Assembly (NCBI GenBank): GCA_017882205.1
Contig: JADGPY010000234.1
Location: 1 to 10,268, forward strand
DNA length: 10,268 nt
Direction of reading: 5' to 3'
From: Chitinophagaceae bacterium
Lineage (GTDB): Bacteria; Bacteroidota; Bacteroidia; Chitinophagales; Chitinophagaceae
Part shown: piece after piece, positions 1 to 7,027 of the stretch
Layout: each line of letters begins with the position of its first letter
How positions within the stretch are numbered: position 1 is the stretch's first letter
The notes under the pieces: generated by a model
Told to the model about the DNA's origin: nothing
The model's database searches: none
The model's input: only the letters and a program-made list of their open reading frames with translations
Made by a program: the position numbers and the translations under genes

Positions 1-145
1 TACAAAGAACATGGCATTTGAATTTTTGTGATAGCAGCAGTTCTTCAACTACCTTCGGGCCTTCAGCTATGAATACACCCTTCTCATCCCTTAATTTTTT
101 ATGGCCTAAACTTTGAATATATTTGATCTTTGCTTTACTCAACAT
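1..145 (-). CDS. TrmH/SpoU-family RNA 2'-O-ribose methyltransferase, N-terminal part (3' end outside window)
   Basis: This is an open frame read from an ATG at 145-143 to the left edge, giving 48 residues that begin MLSKAKIKYIQSLGHKK. The following stretch K-L-R-D-E-K-G-V-F-I-A-E-G-P-K-V-V-E-E-L-L matches the start of the SpoU/TrmH substrate-binding domain, in which a short helix after the start leads to a conserved (K/Y)RDExGxFxxEGxKxVxEL segment. Enzymes of this family transfer a methyl group from S-adenosylmethionine to a ribose 2'-OH in tRNA or rRNA. The SPOUT catalytic domain with its trefoil knot would lie beyond the window, so the exact substrate (tRNA Gm18, 23S G2251 or other) cannot be told. 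The gene is divergent from the TamL-like gene; 39 bp separate the two preferred starts. The family call is fairly sure, the specificity is open. Confidence 0.82.
   Translation of the reverse strand, partial: MLSKAKIKYIQSLGHKKLRDEKGVFIAEGPKVVEELLLSQKFKCHVLC
95..125 (+). promoter_or_regulatory. Putative Bacteroidota-type promoter for the tamL-like gene
   Basis: A perfect TAnnTTTG -7 element (TATATTTG, 118-125) has a T-rich TTTT at 95-98, 19 bp upstream, matching three of four bases of the TTTG -33 element of the Bacteroidota primary sigma factor. Transcription would begin near 130, leaving a leader of about 50 nt before the ATG at 185. The element lies wholly inside the divergent methyltransferase coding region. 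It is called by motif match only. Confidence 0.42.
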
Positions 146-184
146 GGCTCTTCATTTATGTCTTTTAGAAATCCAGCTAATATA

Positions 185-2593
185 ATGGTCAGGTATCTTG
201 TTGTATTTGTTATAGCCATACTTTTTTTTTCCAGTTGCACAATCGTACGTAAATATCAAAAAAATAAAGCCTTCGTATATAAAAACAATATCTATCTCAA
301 TATAGAAAATGTTACACCTGATGAAAAAGTGATCATCAAATCAAGGCTCAGCACCCAACTGGATGATAGTTCAAAAGTAAAAATAAAGGATGTCGCTTTC
401 ATTCTTCATTATATTGACCGGCCGCCAGCATTTGATACAGTTGCTGCCAGGCGTTCTGCAGATAATATGCAAACGTCAATGGTTAATCTTGGTTTTTATA
501 GCGCCCAGACGAATTATAAGTACACGGTGGATAGCCTAAAAAGCAAACATCAATACAGGGTAACAACAAACTACCAGGTTGATGCGGGTAAACGTACTCT
601 GATAGATACCTTTGCATACTTATTTTACAAACCGGAGCTGCAACAGCTTGCTTTGGATACAAAAAATCAGTCGCCGCTACAGAAAGGGGCTCCCATTACA
701 AAAATAGCTGTTTCAACTGAAGAAAACAGGTTGGTAGATTTGTTTCGCAATCATGGATATTATAAATTCACAACTGAAGAGTTGAGGGCTACAGCCGACA
801 CAACTATTGAAGCACTTACCACTGTCTCAGAAGATCCTTTTGAAGCACTTCGCTTACTCGAAGAAGCAAACTTGCGTAGAAATAAACCCACGATAAAAAT
901 CGGAATGCAGTTATATGCAGTTTCCGACAGTAGCAGACTGAATAAATATTACATTAATAACATTTACATACTTCCGGATTATATTCCTGGAGATAATTAC
1001 CTGGATACAACATTAACCACGCTCAAGATCCGAGATTATACTATTCGCTATCATAATAAGCTGTTTAGATCCAACGTACTTCTCAGGCCAATGACAATCA
1101 AAAAAGGTGATGTGTATAAACAAGAAGATTATTTTAATACACTAAACAGTTATTATAAGCTCGGCGTATGGGAAAATCCTGCCATAGACATCATTGAAAA
1201 AAGAGACAGCAATCTTCTTGATCTGGTCGTGAAACTCATTCCAGCTAAAAAATATGGAATAGAAGGAAGTGTAGAGGTCAGTTATTCGGCCAATAGCAAT
1301 ACCAGCAATGCCATTTCTGCCACTAACTCAAGCAACCTGCTGGGACTATCAGGAACTATTTCATTGGTCAACCGGAATGTTGCAAAGCAAGCCGTTCAGA
1401 TGACGAATTCTTTCCGTGCAGGTGTGGAATTTAATACAAGCAGAGGTTCCAGCAATGGATCATTACTTAGCTCGAGCGAGCTTAGTTATAGTAATAGCAT
1501 TCTTGTCCCTAAATTTGTAACCCCATTCCCTAAATTGAACCGAAAAAAATATTTGGTTAACCAAACCTTTTTGAATACCAATATTTCATTGATCAAACGT
1601 ATTGACTATTTTGACCAGCAAATTTTTAATACTACATACGGTATTAATTTGAGCAAAAGACCTAATAAAACATGGACATTTTCTCTAAATATTGATTACA
1701 GGCGATTGTACAATCGTACTGACCGGTTTGACTCAACTTTGATTACCTACCCATTTCTAAGGTATTCATTCAACACAGCACTTACTACAGGCCCAATTAT
1801 AAGGTATGTTACATCACATACAAACCTAAAACATCCTATGAGGACTAATACTTTCAAAGCGAACCTTGAAGCGTCAGGACTCATGTTTGGTACCATTAAA
1901 AAGTTAAGTCAGAACACAGATCCGGGATCCTTCCTTAGCAAGTATATGAAAGAATTTATCAAAATCGATGGTGAATATACCTATACAATCAGCCATCCAA
2001 AATCTGCCATTGTTTTCCGAACATTTGTGGGTGTGGGAGTTCCATTATCAAAAACTGATACCACTCTGCCATTCTTCAAACAATATTATGGCGGAGGCCC
2101 CAACAGTATGAGGGGATGGCCAGTTAGAGGTGTTGGCGTTGGGGGACAACTGTTGGCCCCATATGGAAGTACTTTATTTAACGATCGCACCGGAGATATT
2201 CAATTGGAAGGTAATGCAGAATATCGTTTTACTGTTGCGCCCTTGTTTTCTAATGCAGTAACATTTAAAATGGCGCTGTTCACAGATATTGGAAACATTT
2301 GGAATTTCAAATACACCAAAACCAATGGCTCTATCGATAGTACACAATTCCATTTTAAAGATCTATACAAACAACTTGCGGTATCCTCTGGAGTAGGTTT
2401 CAGATTTGATTTTAATTATTTCCTCATCAGGCTTGATCTTGGCTTTCGCTTTAAGCGACCAGATATCTCTGCCAATGACGGGTGGCAGTTTCCAAATATA
2501 ACTTTAGCCAATATTTTTGGACAACAGGCTGAAAATAAGCGTTGGAGGTATGAAAATTATAATGCAACTATTGGGATAGACTATCCGTTCTAA
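185..2593 (+). CDS. tamL: TamL-like Omp85-family outer-membrane assembly lipoprotein (BamA/TamA superfamily)
   Basis: The protein has 802 residues from the ATG at 185. Residues 1-18 (MVRYLVVFVIAILFFSSC) form a lipoprotein signal with the lipidated Cys at 18. Residues about 30-355 are periplasmic and POTRA-like, the last repeat containing Y-K-Q-E-D-Y followed by Y-Y-K-L-G-V-W. From about 356 to the end is an Omp85 (D15 surface antigen) beta-barrel. It carries G-G-G-P-N-S-M-R-G-W-P-V-R-G at 636-649, the family's VRG(F/Y)-type loop-6 motif, and ends in a terminal Phe (residues N-A-T-I-G-I-D-Y-P-F), as barrel substrates of Bam do. A lipidated TamA-like Omp85 protein is the TamL type of Bacteroidota, thought to work with TamB in outer-membrane biogenesis; that role is inferred from the family. 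The frame is open from a TTG at 113, but that start overlaps the divergent gene and precedes the likely promoter. ATG 158 is possible but places nine extra residues before the signal. A generic BamA-family label is the alternative. Confidence 0.85.
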   Translation: MVRYLVVFVIAILFFSSCTIVRKYQKNKAFVYKNNIYLNIENVTPDEKVIIKSRLSTQLDDSSKVKIKDVAFILHYIDRPPAFDTVAARRSADNMQTSMVNLGFYSAQTNYKYTVDSLKSKHQYRVTTNYQVDAGKRTLIDTFAYLFYKPELQQLALDTKNQSPLQKGAPITKIAVSTEENRLVDLFRNHGYYKFTTEELRATADTTIEALTTVSEDPFEALRLLEEANLRRNKPTIKIGMQLYAVSDSSRLNKYYINNIYILPDYIPGDNYLDTTLTTLKIRDYTIRYHNKLFRSNVLLRPMTIKKGDVYKQEDYFNTLNSYYKLGVWENPAIDIIEKRDSNLLDLVVKLIPAKKYGIEGSVEVSYSANSNTSNAISATNSSNLLGLSGTISLVNRNVAKQAVQMTNSFRAGVEFNTSRGSSNGSLLSSSELSYSNSILVPKFVTPFPKLNRKKYLVNQTFLNTNISLIKRIDYFDQQIFNTTYGINLSKRPNKTWTFSLNIDYRRLYNRTDRFDSTLITYPFLRYSFNTALTTGPIIRYVTSHTNLKHPMRTNTFKANLEASGLMFGTIKKLSQNTDPGSFLSKYMKEFIKIDGEYTYTISHPKSAIVFRTFVGVGVPLSKTDTTLPFFKQYYGGGPNSMRGWPVRGVGVGGQLLAPYGSTLFNDRTGDIQLEGNAEYRFTVAPLFSNAVTFKMALFTDIGNIWNFKYTKTNGSIDSTQFHFKDLYKQLAVSSGVGFRFDFNYFLIRLDLGFRFKRPDISANDGWQFPNITLANIFGQQAENKRWRYENYNATIGIDYPF

Positions 2594-2660
2594 ATCAGGT
2601 ATCAGGTATCAGGTATGAGCCGGTTTTTCTGATACCTCATACCTGATACCCGATACCTTT
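2594..2660. repeat. Palindromic array of ATCAGGT-type heptamers between convergent genes
   Basis: Directly after the tamL stop (TAA 2591-2593) come three perfect tandem ATCAGGT units (2594-2600, 2601-2607, 2608-2614). After a short T-rich centre the same unit returns inverted: ACCTCAT (2634-2640), ACCTGAT (2641-2647), ACCCGAT (2648-2654). Similar GGTATCAGGTATC strings are, as I recall, scattered between genes in related Bacteroidota genomes, so this may be one copy of a dispersed family. That last point is not shown by this window. Confidence 0.75.
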
Positions 2661-2665
2661 TCTTT
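2597..2665 (+). terminator. Long hairpin, probable transcription terminator for tamL (convergent region)
   Basis: A perfect 15-bp stem pairs 2605-2619 with 2636-2650 around a 16-nt loop (2620-2635). Beyond one mismatch (A2604/C2651) seven more pairs extend it (2597-2603 with 2652-2658). On the plus strand the stem runs into the T-rich TTTTCTTTC (2658-2666), as in an intrinsic terminator. On the minus strand no comparable T-run follows, so termination of the truB transcript here is less certain. The truB stop codon (2639-2637) lies in the right arm. Confidence 0.6.
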
Positions 2666-3320
2666 CAAATTCCTCAATACTCATTGCATCATTAATAATA
2701 AACTCTCCGATCCTGGTTCGGCAAAGGCTACTTAAATAACCTCCGCAACCTAATGCTGCACCAAAATCGTTTGCAAGGCTTCTAATATAGGTACCCGTTG
2801 TACACACCACTCTAAATGTTATTATTGGCAATTCAACTTTTAGAATCTCAAATTCTTTAATGGTTATGGGTCTTGGTTGCATTACCACTTCAATACCTTT
2901 CCTCGCTGAAAGATATACTGGCTTTCCCTGTTGCTTAATTGCGGAATGAATCGGTGGCATTTGCAAGATATCTCCAATAAATTGAGTAGCAGTTTGATGT
3001 AATAAATCTATTGTTATAAATTTATAGTCCTTCAATTCCACTGGTTCACTTTCAAGGTCGAACGTTGGGGTAGTTGCACCAAGCGTGATGGTTCCTGTAT
3101 ATTCTTTTTCCCGGGACGTATACTCATTGATCTTCTTGGTGAATTTCCCGGTACAGATAATCAGAAGCCCAGTTGCAAGAGGATCCAGTGTCCCTGCATG
3201 TCCTACTTTTTTTATCTTAACCAGGTTCCGGATCTTTCTCACAACATCAAAGGATGTCCAATGTAGTGGCTTATCTATGAGGATAACCTTTCCTTCTTCA
3301 AATGTTTGGGTCGTTTTCAA
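2637..3320 (-). CDS. truB: tRNA pseudouridine(55) synthase TruB
   Basis: TruB isomerises U55 of the tRNA T-loop to pseudouridine. Motifs in order are G-K-V-I-L-I-D-K-P-L-H-W-T-S-F-D-V-V at 10-27; G-H-A-G-T-L-D-P-L-A-T-G-L-L at 40-53 with catalytic Asp46; K-E-Y-T-G-T-I-T-L-G at 72-81 with the conserved Tyr74; P-P-I-H-S-A-I-K near 120; and C-T-T-G-T-Y-I-R-S-L-A, the motif III segment. At 227 residues it lacks the C-terminal PUA-type extension of the 314-residue E. coli enzyme, which I believe is normal for this phylum. The start is a TTG at 3320-3318: no in-frame ATG exists between the upstream stop at 3353-3351 and the conserved N-terminal motif, though an ATT is possible. It follows the DUF58 gene by 10 bp and is probably the last gene of the operon. 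The last six residues (GIGYQV) are encoded by the intergenic repeat. Confidence 0.95.
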   Translation of the reverse strand: MKTTQTFEEGKVILIDKPLHWTSFDVVRKIRNLVKIKKVGHAGTLDPLATGLLIICTGKFTKKINEYTSREKEYTGTITLGATTPTFDLESEPVELKDYKFITIDLLHQTATQFIGDILQMPPIHSAIKQQGKPVYLSARKGIEVVMQPRPITIKEFEILKVELPIITFRVVCTTGTYIRSLANDFGAALGCGGYLSSLCRTRIGEFIINDAMSIEEFERKGIGYQV

Positions 3321-3330
3321 TGGAATAATT

Positions 3331-4674
3331 TTAAACTGCCTGCCTCGCTTTTAACTCCAGGTATTTATTTACGGTATCGATTGTCAGGCTTTCAGGCGAT
3401 GTAAGAATAGAAAGAATCCCGTATTTCATCAATTCTTTTACAATAAGTCTTTTTTCAAAAGCAAACTTTTCTGCCACCGTTCTAATATAAATATCCTCAA
3501 TATTGTTGGCATCAGAGTTTGTAAGCTTCCGAAGCTCAGTATTCTCAAAAAATATCACAAGAAGTAGATGGTGACTGGCGAGAGATCGCAGGTAATCGAT
3601 TTGCCTGTTCAATCCTGATAAAGATTCGAAATTGGTGAAAAGGATCAACAGGCTTCTGTGTTTTATACGATTACGGATCTGCATATACAACATTTCAAAA
3701 TCGCTTTCAAGGAAATTCGTTTTCTGGTTATATAATACCTGCAGAATGTTTTCTTTCTGAATGGGCTTTCTGTCTGCTGGCAGCACTGGCCCTATTTTAT
3801 TACTGAATGTAATCAAGCCTACACGATCCTGTTTTTTGAGGCAAACACTGCTAAGAACAAGGCAACTATTGATGGCATAGTCAAGCAATGTTAATCCGGC
3901 AAAAGGCATTTTCATAAGGCGTCCTTTGTCAATGATACAATATACCTGTTGTGATTTTTCATCAGTATATGTATTTACCATCAGGCCACCTTTGCGGGCG
4001 GATGCTTTCCAGTTTAATGTGCGCACATCATCCCCGTGCACATATTCTTTTACCTGCTCAAATTCCATACTGTGACCTATTTTACGCATGCGTTTACTTC
4101 CAGATTCCGATTGAAGTGTTGCGCGCGAAAGCAATTCATATTTTCGAAGTTGCATAAATGATGGAAATACGGGCACCATCATGGCTGCATCGATTTTGTA
4201 CCTCCTTGATAATAATCCCAATAATGATTTTACATACAAAAGGATATCGCCAAAATGATATTCACCACGCTCAACAGGTCGTAAAGTATAGATTAATTTT
4301 GCCTGTTCCTTTGCCTTGAGGCGTACACTTCTTTTCCAATCCCTGATCTGGAACTGTACTGGTAATTCGTCAATGAGCTCTATATCTACTTCAAATGCAA
4401 ATTCATTTTTTACGATCACTGAGATTTTATTTTCATCGCCATTGCTAAGGCGCTCAGACATTTGCCGTTTTGCAGTAGGGCTTTTAGATAGAATGAAAAG
4501 GAAAAAATAATCAATCCCTGCCAATAAAAGGAAAACCCTTAATAAGATTCCCGGAAGGTTGCCCAATGATGTAAAAAAAAATGAGGTTATATACAAAAGG
4601 ACACATACTCCCATCCCGATATAAAACCTGGGTGTAAGAAATAAATCTCCTATGTATCGCCTGAATAGTTTCAA
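3331..4674 (-). CDS. DUF58-domain membrane protein (VWA-like partner of MoxR)
   Basis: The protein has 447 residues. Two adjacent hydrophobic helices at about 17-36 and 41-63 anchor it in the inner membrane. A beta-rich region follows (about 80-165, with R-G-E-Y-H-F-G-D near 136-143). The DUF58 signature is at 204-236: E-F-E-Q-V-K-E-Y-V-H-G-D-D, then N-W-K-A-S-A-R-K-G-G-L-M-V. The C-terminal part resembles a von Willebrand A fold, but the metal-site DxSxS motif is degenerate: Asp249 is followed by K-G-R-L. DUF58 genes are typically beside moxR genes and their products are thought to work with the ATPase; no biochemical role is established for this type. The start is a TTG at 4674-4672: the frame is closed by TAA at 4707-4705 and no ATG lies upstream. 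The family is certain; the function is not known. Confidence 0.9.
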   Translation of the reverse strand: MKLFRRYIGDLFLTPRFYIGMGVCVLLYITSFFFTSLGNLPGILLRVFLLLAGIDYFFLFILSKSPTAKRQMSERLSNGDENKISVIVKNEFAFEVDIELIDELPVQFQIRDWKRSVRLKAKEQAKLIYTLRPVERGEYHFGDILLYVKSLLGLLSRRYKIDAAMMVPVFPSFMQLRKYELLSRATLQSESGSKRMRKIGHSMEFEQVKEYVHGDDVRTLNWKASARKGGLMVNTYTDEKSQQVYCIIDKGRLMKMPFAGLTLLDYAINSCLVLSSVCLKKQDRVGLITFSNKIGPVLPADRKPIQKENILQVLYNQKTNFLESDFEMLYMQIRNRIKHRSLLILFTNFESLSGLNRQIDYLRSLASHHLLLVIFFENTELRKLTNSDANNIEDIYIRTVAEKFAFEKRLIVKELMKYGILSILTSPESLTIDTVNKYLELKARQAV

Positions 4675-4744
4675 AATACTGTTTAGGGTTTTGAAGTTTG
4701 ATACTTAATTTTTTTGTGCCATGGTCAATAGGTCTAACTCAAAT

Positions 4745-4758
4745 CCAATGATCATTGG
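4745..4758. repeat. Perfect 14-bp palindrome in the moxR-DUF58 gap
   Basis: CCAATGATCATTGG is identical to its own reverse complement. It lies 11 bp past the moxR stop codon, in the only sizeable gap (95 bp, 4675-4769) within an otherwise tightly packed operon. No T-run follows on the minus strand, so it is not a typical terminator. It could be an operator-like or processing site, or chance. I found no good promoter motif in the gap. Confidence 0.4.
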
Positions 4759-4769
4759 CGAATTGATCC

Positions 4770-5747
4770 CTAACGCGGCACTTCCACATTCTTAATGATT
4801 ATGTCTATCAGTTCGTCTGCAGTAATCCCTTCCATTTCCTTTTCAGGTGTCATAATTATTCTATGCCGCATTACAGGGCCAGCCATTTCTATAATATCTT
4901 CAGGATTTACAAAGTCCCTGCCTTTGATAGCCGCATTTGCTTTCGAAGCTCTTAATATTGCCAGAGATGCCCTTGGTGACGCTCCAAGGTAAAGAGATGG
5001 ATTGTTTCTTGTTTCATGAACTATCCTGGCGATATATTCTACCAGTTTCGGCTCAATTAATATTGACTGGATCGTATCCCTATATTCTGCTATTTCCTGT
5101 GGCGATAAAATTTTCCTAACATCTTTTAATAGTTGTACCTGGGTTTGTGCGTGCTGGTTCGTAAGAATACTTATCTCCTCCTGTAGGGTAGGATATTTTA
5201 CGTCTATTTTAAATAAAAAACGGTCCAACTGTGCTTCTGGCAAACGGTATGTGCCTTCTTGTTCGATGGGGTTCTGTGTTGCCAGTACAAGGAAAGGAAA
5301 ATTCATAATATGGGTAATACCATCTACAGTAACCTGTCTTTCTTCCATCACTTCGAATAAGGCGGCTTGTGTTTTTGCAGGCGCCCTGTTTATTTCATCG
5401 ATCAATACTATATTGCTGAAAATTGGCCCTGGCTTAAATTGAAAAACCGCTTCCCGTGGATTGAATACTGAAGTTCCCAAAACATCACTGGGCATAAGGT
5501 CTGGGGTAAATTGAATACGTGAAAAATTAACATCTACTATCTTAGCCATTAGTTTGGCAGTCAATGTTTTCGCAACTCCTGGTACTCCTTCAATGAGGAT
5601 ATGCCCATCGCATAACAACCCTATCATCAAAAGATCGACCATTTTATATTGTCCAATAATTACACGTCCGATCTCATTCCTGATATCCTTGACGGCACTA
5701 CTTAACCTTGTAAGGTCAATACGCTGCTCAAATAATTTTTCTTCCAT
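4770..5747 (-). CDS. MoxR-family AAA+ ATPase
   Basis: The protein has 325 residues and no membrane segment or signal, so it is cytoplasmic. It is a complete MoxR-type AAA+ module: Walker A E-G-V-P-G-V-A-K-T (53-61); Walker B V-L-I-D-E-I-N-R-A-P (114-123) followed by K-T-Q-A-A-L-F-E-V-M-E-E-R; sensor 1 A-T-Q-N-P-I-E-Q-E-G-T-Y (156-167); A-Q-L-D-R-F (172-177); and sensor 2 G-A-S-P-R-A-S (255-261). MoxR proteins use ATP in oligomeric rings to remodel or activate partner proteins, often with a VWA-domain protein; here the neighbouring DUF58 protein is the natural partner (inference). The start ATG (5747-5745) shares one base with the TGA stop of the upstream DUF4350 gene (TGATG), which points to translational coupling. 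All key ATPase residues appear intact. Substrate unknown. Confidence 0.95.
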   Translation of the reverse strand: MEEKLFEQRIDLTRLSSAVKDIRNEIGRVIIGQYKMVDLLMIGLLCDGHILIEGVPGVAKTLTAKLMAKIVDVNFSRIQFTPDLMPSDVLGTSVFNPREAVFQFKPGPIFSNIVLIDEINRAPAKTQAALFEVMEERQVTVDGITHIMNFPFLVLATQNPIEQEGTYRLPEAQLDRFLFKIDVKYPTLQEEISILTNQHAQTQVQLLKDVRKILSPQEIAEYRDTIQSILIEPKLVEYIARIVHETRNNPSLYLGASPRASLAILRASKANAAIKGRDFVNPEDIIEMAGPVMRHRIIMTPEKEMEGITADELIDIIIKNVEVPR

Positions 5748-7027
5748 CAGTATTTGTTTTTATAGAAATTTTGAATCTGTTCGTTTAATGATAATAGCTC
5801 TGAATCATCCAGATCTATCCGATCATGCACAAGGCTGATTGTTTTGAAAAGCTTTGTTGTAATATCATCAGGCACCCCGCTTTTGCGCGATAAGGACGTA
5901 ATAAATTCGCTGTTGATCTTTGTTGTATTGAGGAAATAATTATTTCTGATATGTTCGTAAAAATAAGTGATCATTTTTTCCGCAATGTTCTTATTATTTC
6001 GTTTCTGCAAATACAACCTACCAACCGTTTCTGTAAAGACAACAGTAGTGTTCGTATTCGGGAGTTTTTCCTCTATGATACGTTGCTTTCTTTTCATATT
6101 GAATAAAACATATAGCAACAATAATATCAATGCCAGCCAAAATGCTGCCCGCAAGGCAGGGTTACTATTGATTACATTAAATGAAGAAAAATCACTTCGA
6201 GACTGGTCGTTCTGATCGCCCGAGTTACTACCACTTGCCTTTCCACCGGATGAATGCTTTCTCCTTACATCCTGTTTCTTATAAAATTCATCCCAAAAAA
6301 TATTCTTTGGATCCGGTCGAAGGTATGAAACAGCATTTTCGAGGTATTTATAATTGTTACCTTTTAATAAAAAATAATTACTAAAAGCGCGTGGCGCTGA
6401 ATTCAGATACAACCGTCCTTTCCCTATAAAGAGGACAATAAAATTGGGTTTACCAAGTTCGTTTAACCCTAAGATCTTTGTTGATGAAGAATCGAAATGG
6501 GAAAATGAATTATAGAATGGATAATAATAATAACGGTAGGAGTCACCTGGCAAATCGTTATTCAAGATCTTTACAAATGTTTGTTTCATGTTGCCAGCTA
6601 GTTCTGTAACAATCTCACTATCACGCTCCGTCCAGCAATCTATCTTCTTAAGAAAGTTAACAGACATGTAATCAGCTGCAATAAAAAGGTCATTTCCATC
6701 CGATACATAATCAATCATGGCATCAGCCTCACTATAACTGGTAATCAGGTTCCTTGTCAGTAAGATATATAAAGAATGTTTTGTGCTGCTTGAATAATTG
6801 TGCATGTTTTTCCAGGCCTCGTCAAATGGGTCTTCATTCGTTTCGATAAACCTGGAATCTAACAATTCTTTAATTCGATTGAACGCAACAAATCCACCAA
6901 AAGGCTTTTTATCAGTCTTCTGAAATGTTTCAGCCAGTGAAGGCATTAGTTCTTTCCTTGGTTCCTTGCAGCTACCAATTGAAAGCGTGACGAGGATCAA
7001 TAATAAATATAGAGAATTAGTTTTCAA
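5747..7027 (-). CDS. DUF4350-domain lipoprotein with a C-terminal transmembrane helix
   Basis: The protein has 426 residues. Residues 1-20 (MKTNSLYLLLILVTLSIGSC) are a lipoprotein signal with Cys20. A DUF4350-like region follows at about 40-235: K-K-P-F-G-G-F-V-A-F at 40-49, a segment reading L-Y-I-L-L, and the Y-V-S-D-G-N-D-L-F-I-A-A-D stretch (107-119). A Ser/Gly-rich linker (258-283) leads to one membrane helix (about 293-310) and a basic stop-transfer M-K-R-K-Q-R, then a helical tail of about 115 residues. This predicts a periplasmic domain anchored at both ends with a cytoplasmic tail, where MoxR could reach it (inference). The start is TTG at 7027-7025, directly after the TGA of the upstream gene: the frame is closed just before it and no later start keeps the full signal peptide. 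DUF4350 has no known activity. Confidence 0.83.
   Translation of the reverse strand: MKTNSLYLLLILVTLSIGSCKEPRKELMPSLAETFQKTDKKPFGGFVAFNRIKELLDSRFIETNEDPFDEAWKNMHNYSSSTKHSLYILLTRNLITSYSEADAMIDYVSDGNDLFIAADYMSVNFLKKIDCWTERDSEIVTELAGNMKQTFVKILNNDLPGDSYRYYYYPFYNSFSHFDSSSTKILGLNELGKPNFIVLFIGKGRLYLNSAPRAFSNYFLLKGNNYKYLENAVSYLRPDPKNIFWDEFYKKQDVRRKHSSGGKASGSNSGDQNDQSRSDFSSFNVINSNPALRAAFWLALILLLLYVLFNMKRKQRIIEEKLPNTNTTVVFTETVGRLYLQKRNNKNIAEKMITYFYEHIRNNYFLNTTKINSEFITSLSRKSGVPDDITTKLFKTISLVHDRIDLDDSELLSLNEQIQNFYKNKY

Noticed and set aside
113..184. Longer tamL frame starting at a TTG (113) or at ATG 158
   Set aside because: The TTG start would overlap the divergent methyltransferase gene and lie upstream of the likely promoter. 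Both add a tail before a signal peptide that already begins well at ATG 185. ATG 158 remains possible.
2594..2660. CRISPR array or insertion-sequence end
   Set aside because: The units are only 7 bp, without regular spacers, and no transposase or cas gene is nearby.
3085..3354. Plus-strand frame of 89 codons opposite truB
   Set aside because: It lies antisense to a clear truB gene with all motifs intact and shows no recognisable protein features.
4705..4755. Tiny frame of 16 codons (MIIGFELDLLTMAQKN) in the moxR-DUF58 gap
   Set aside because: It is too short to support as a gene, without a clear ribosome site or known match. It could at most be a leader peptide.
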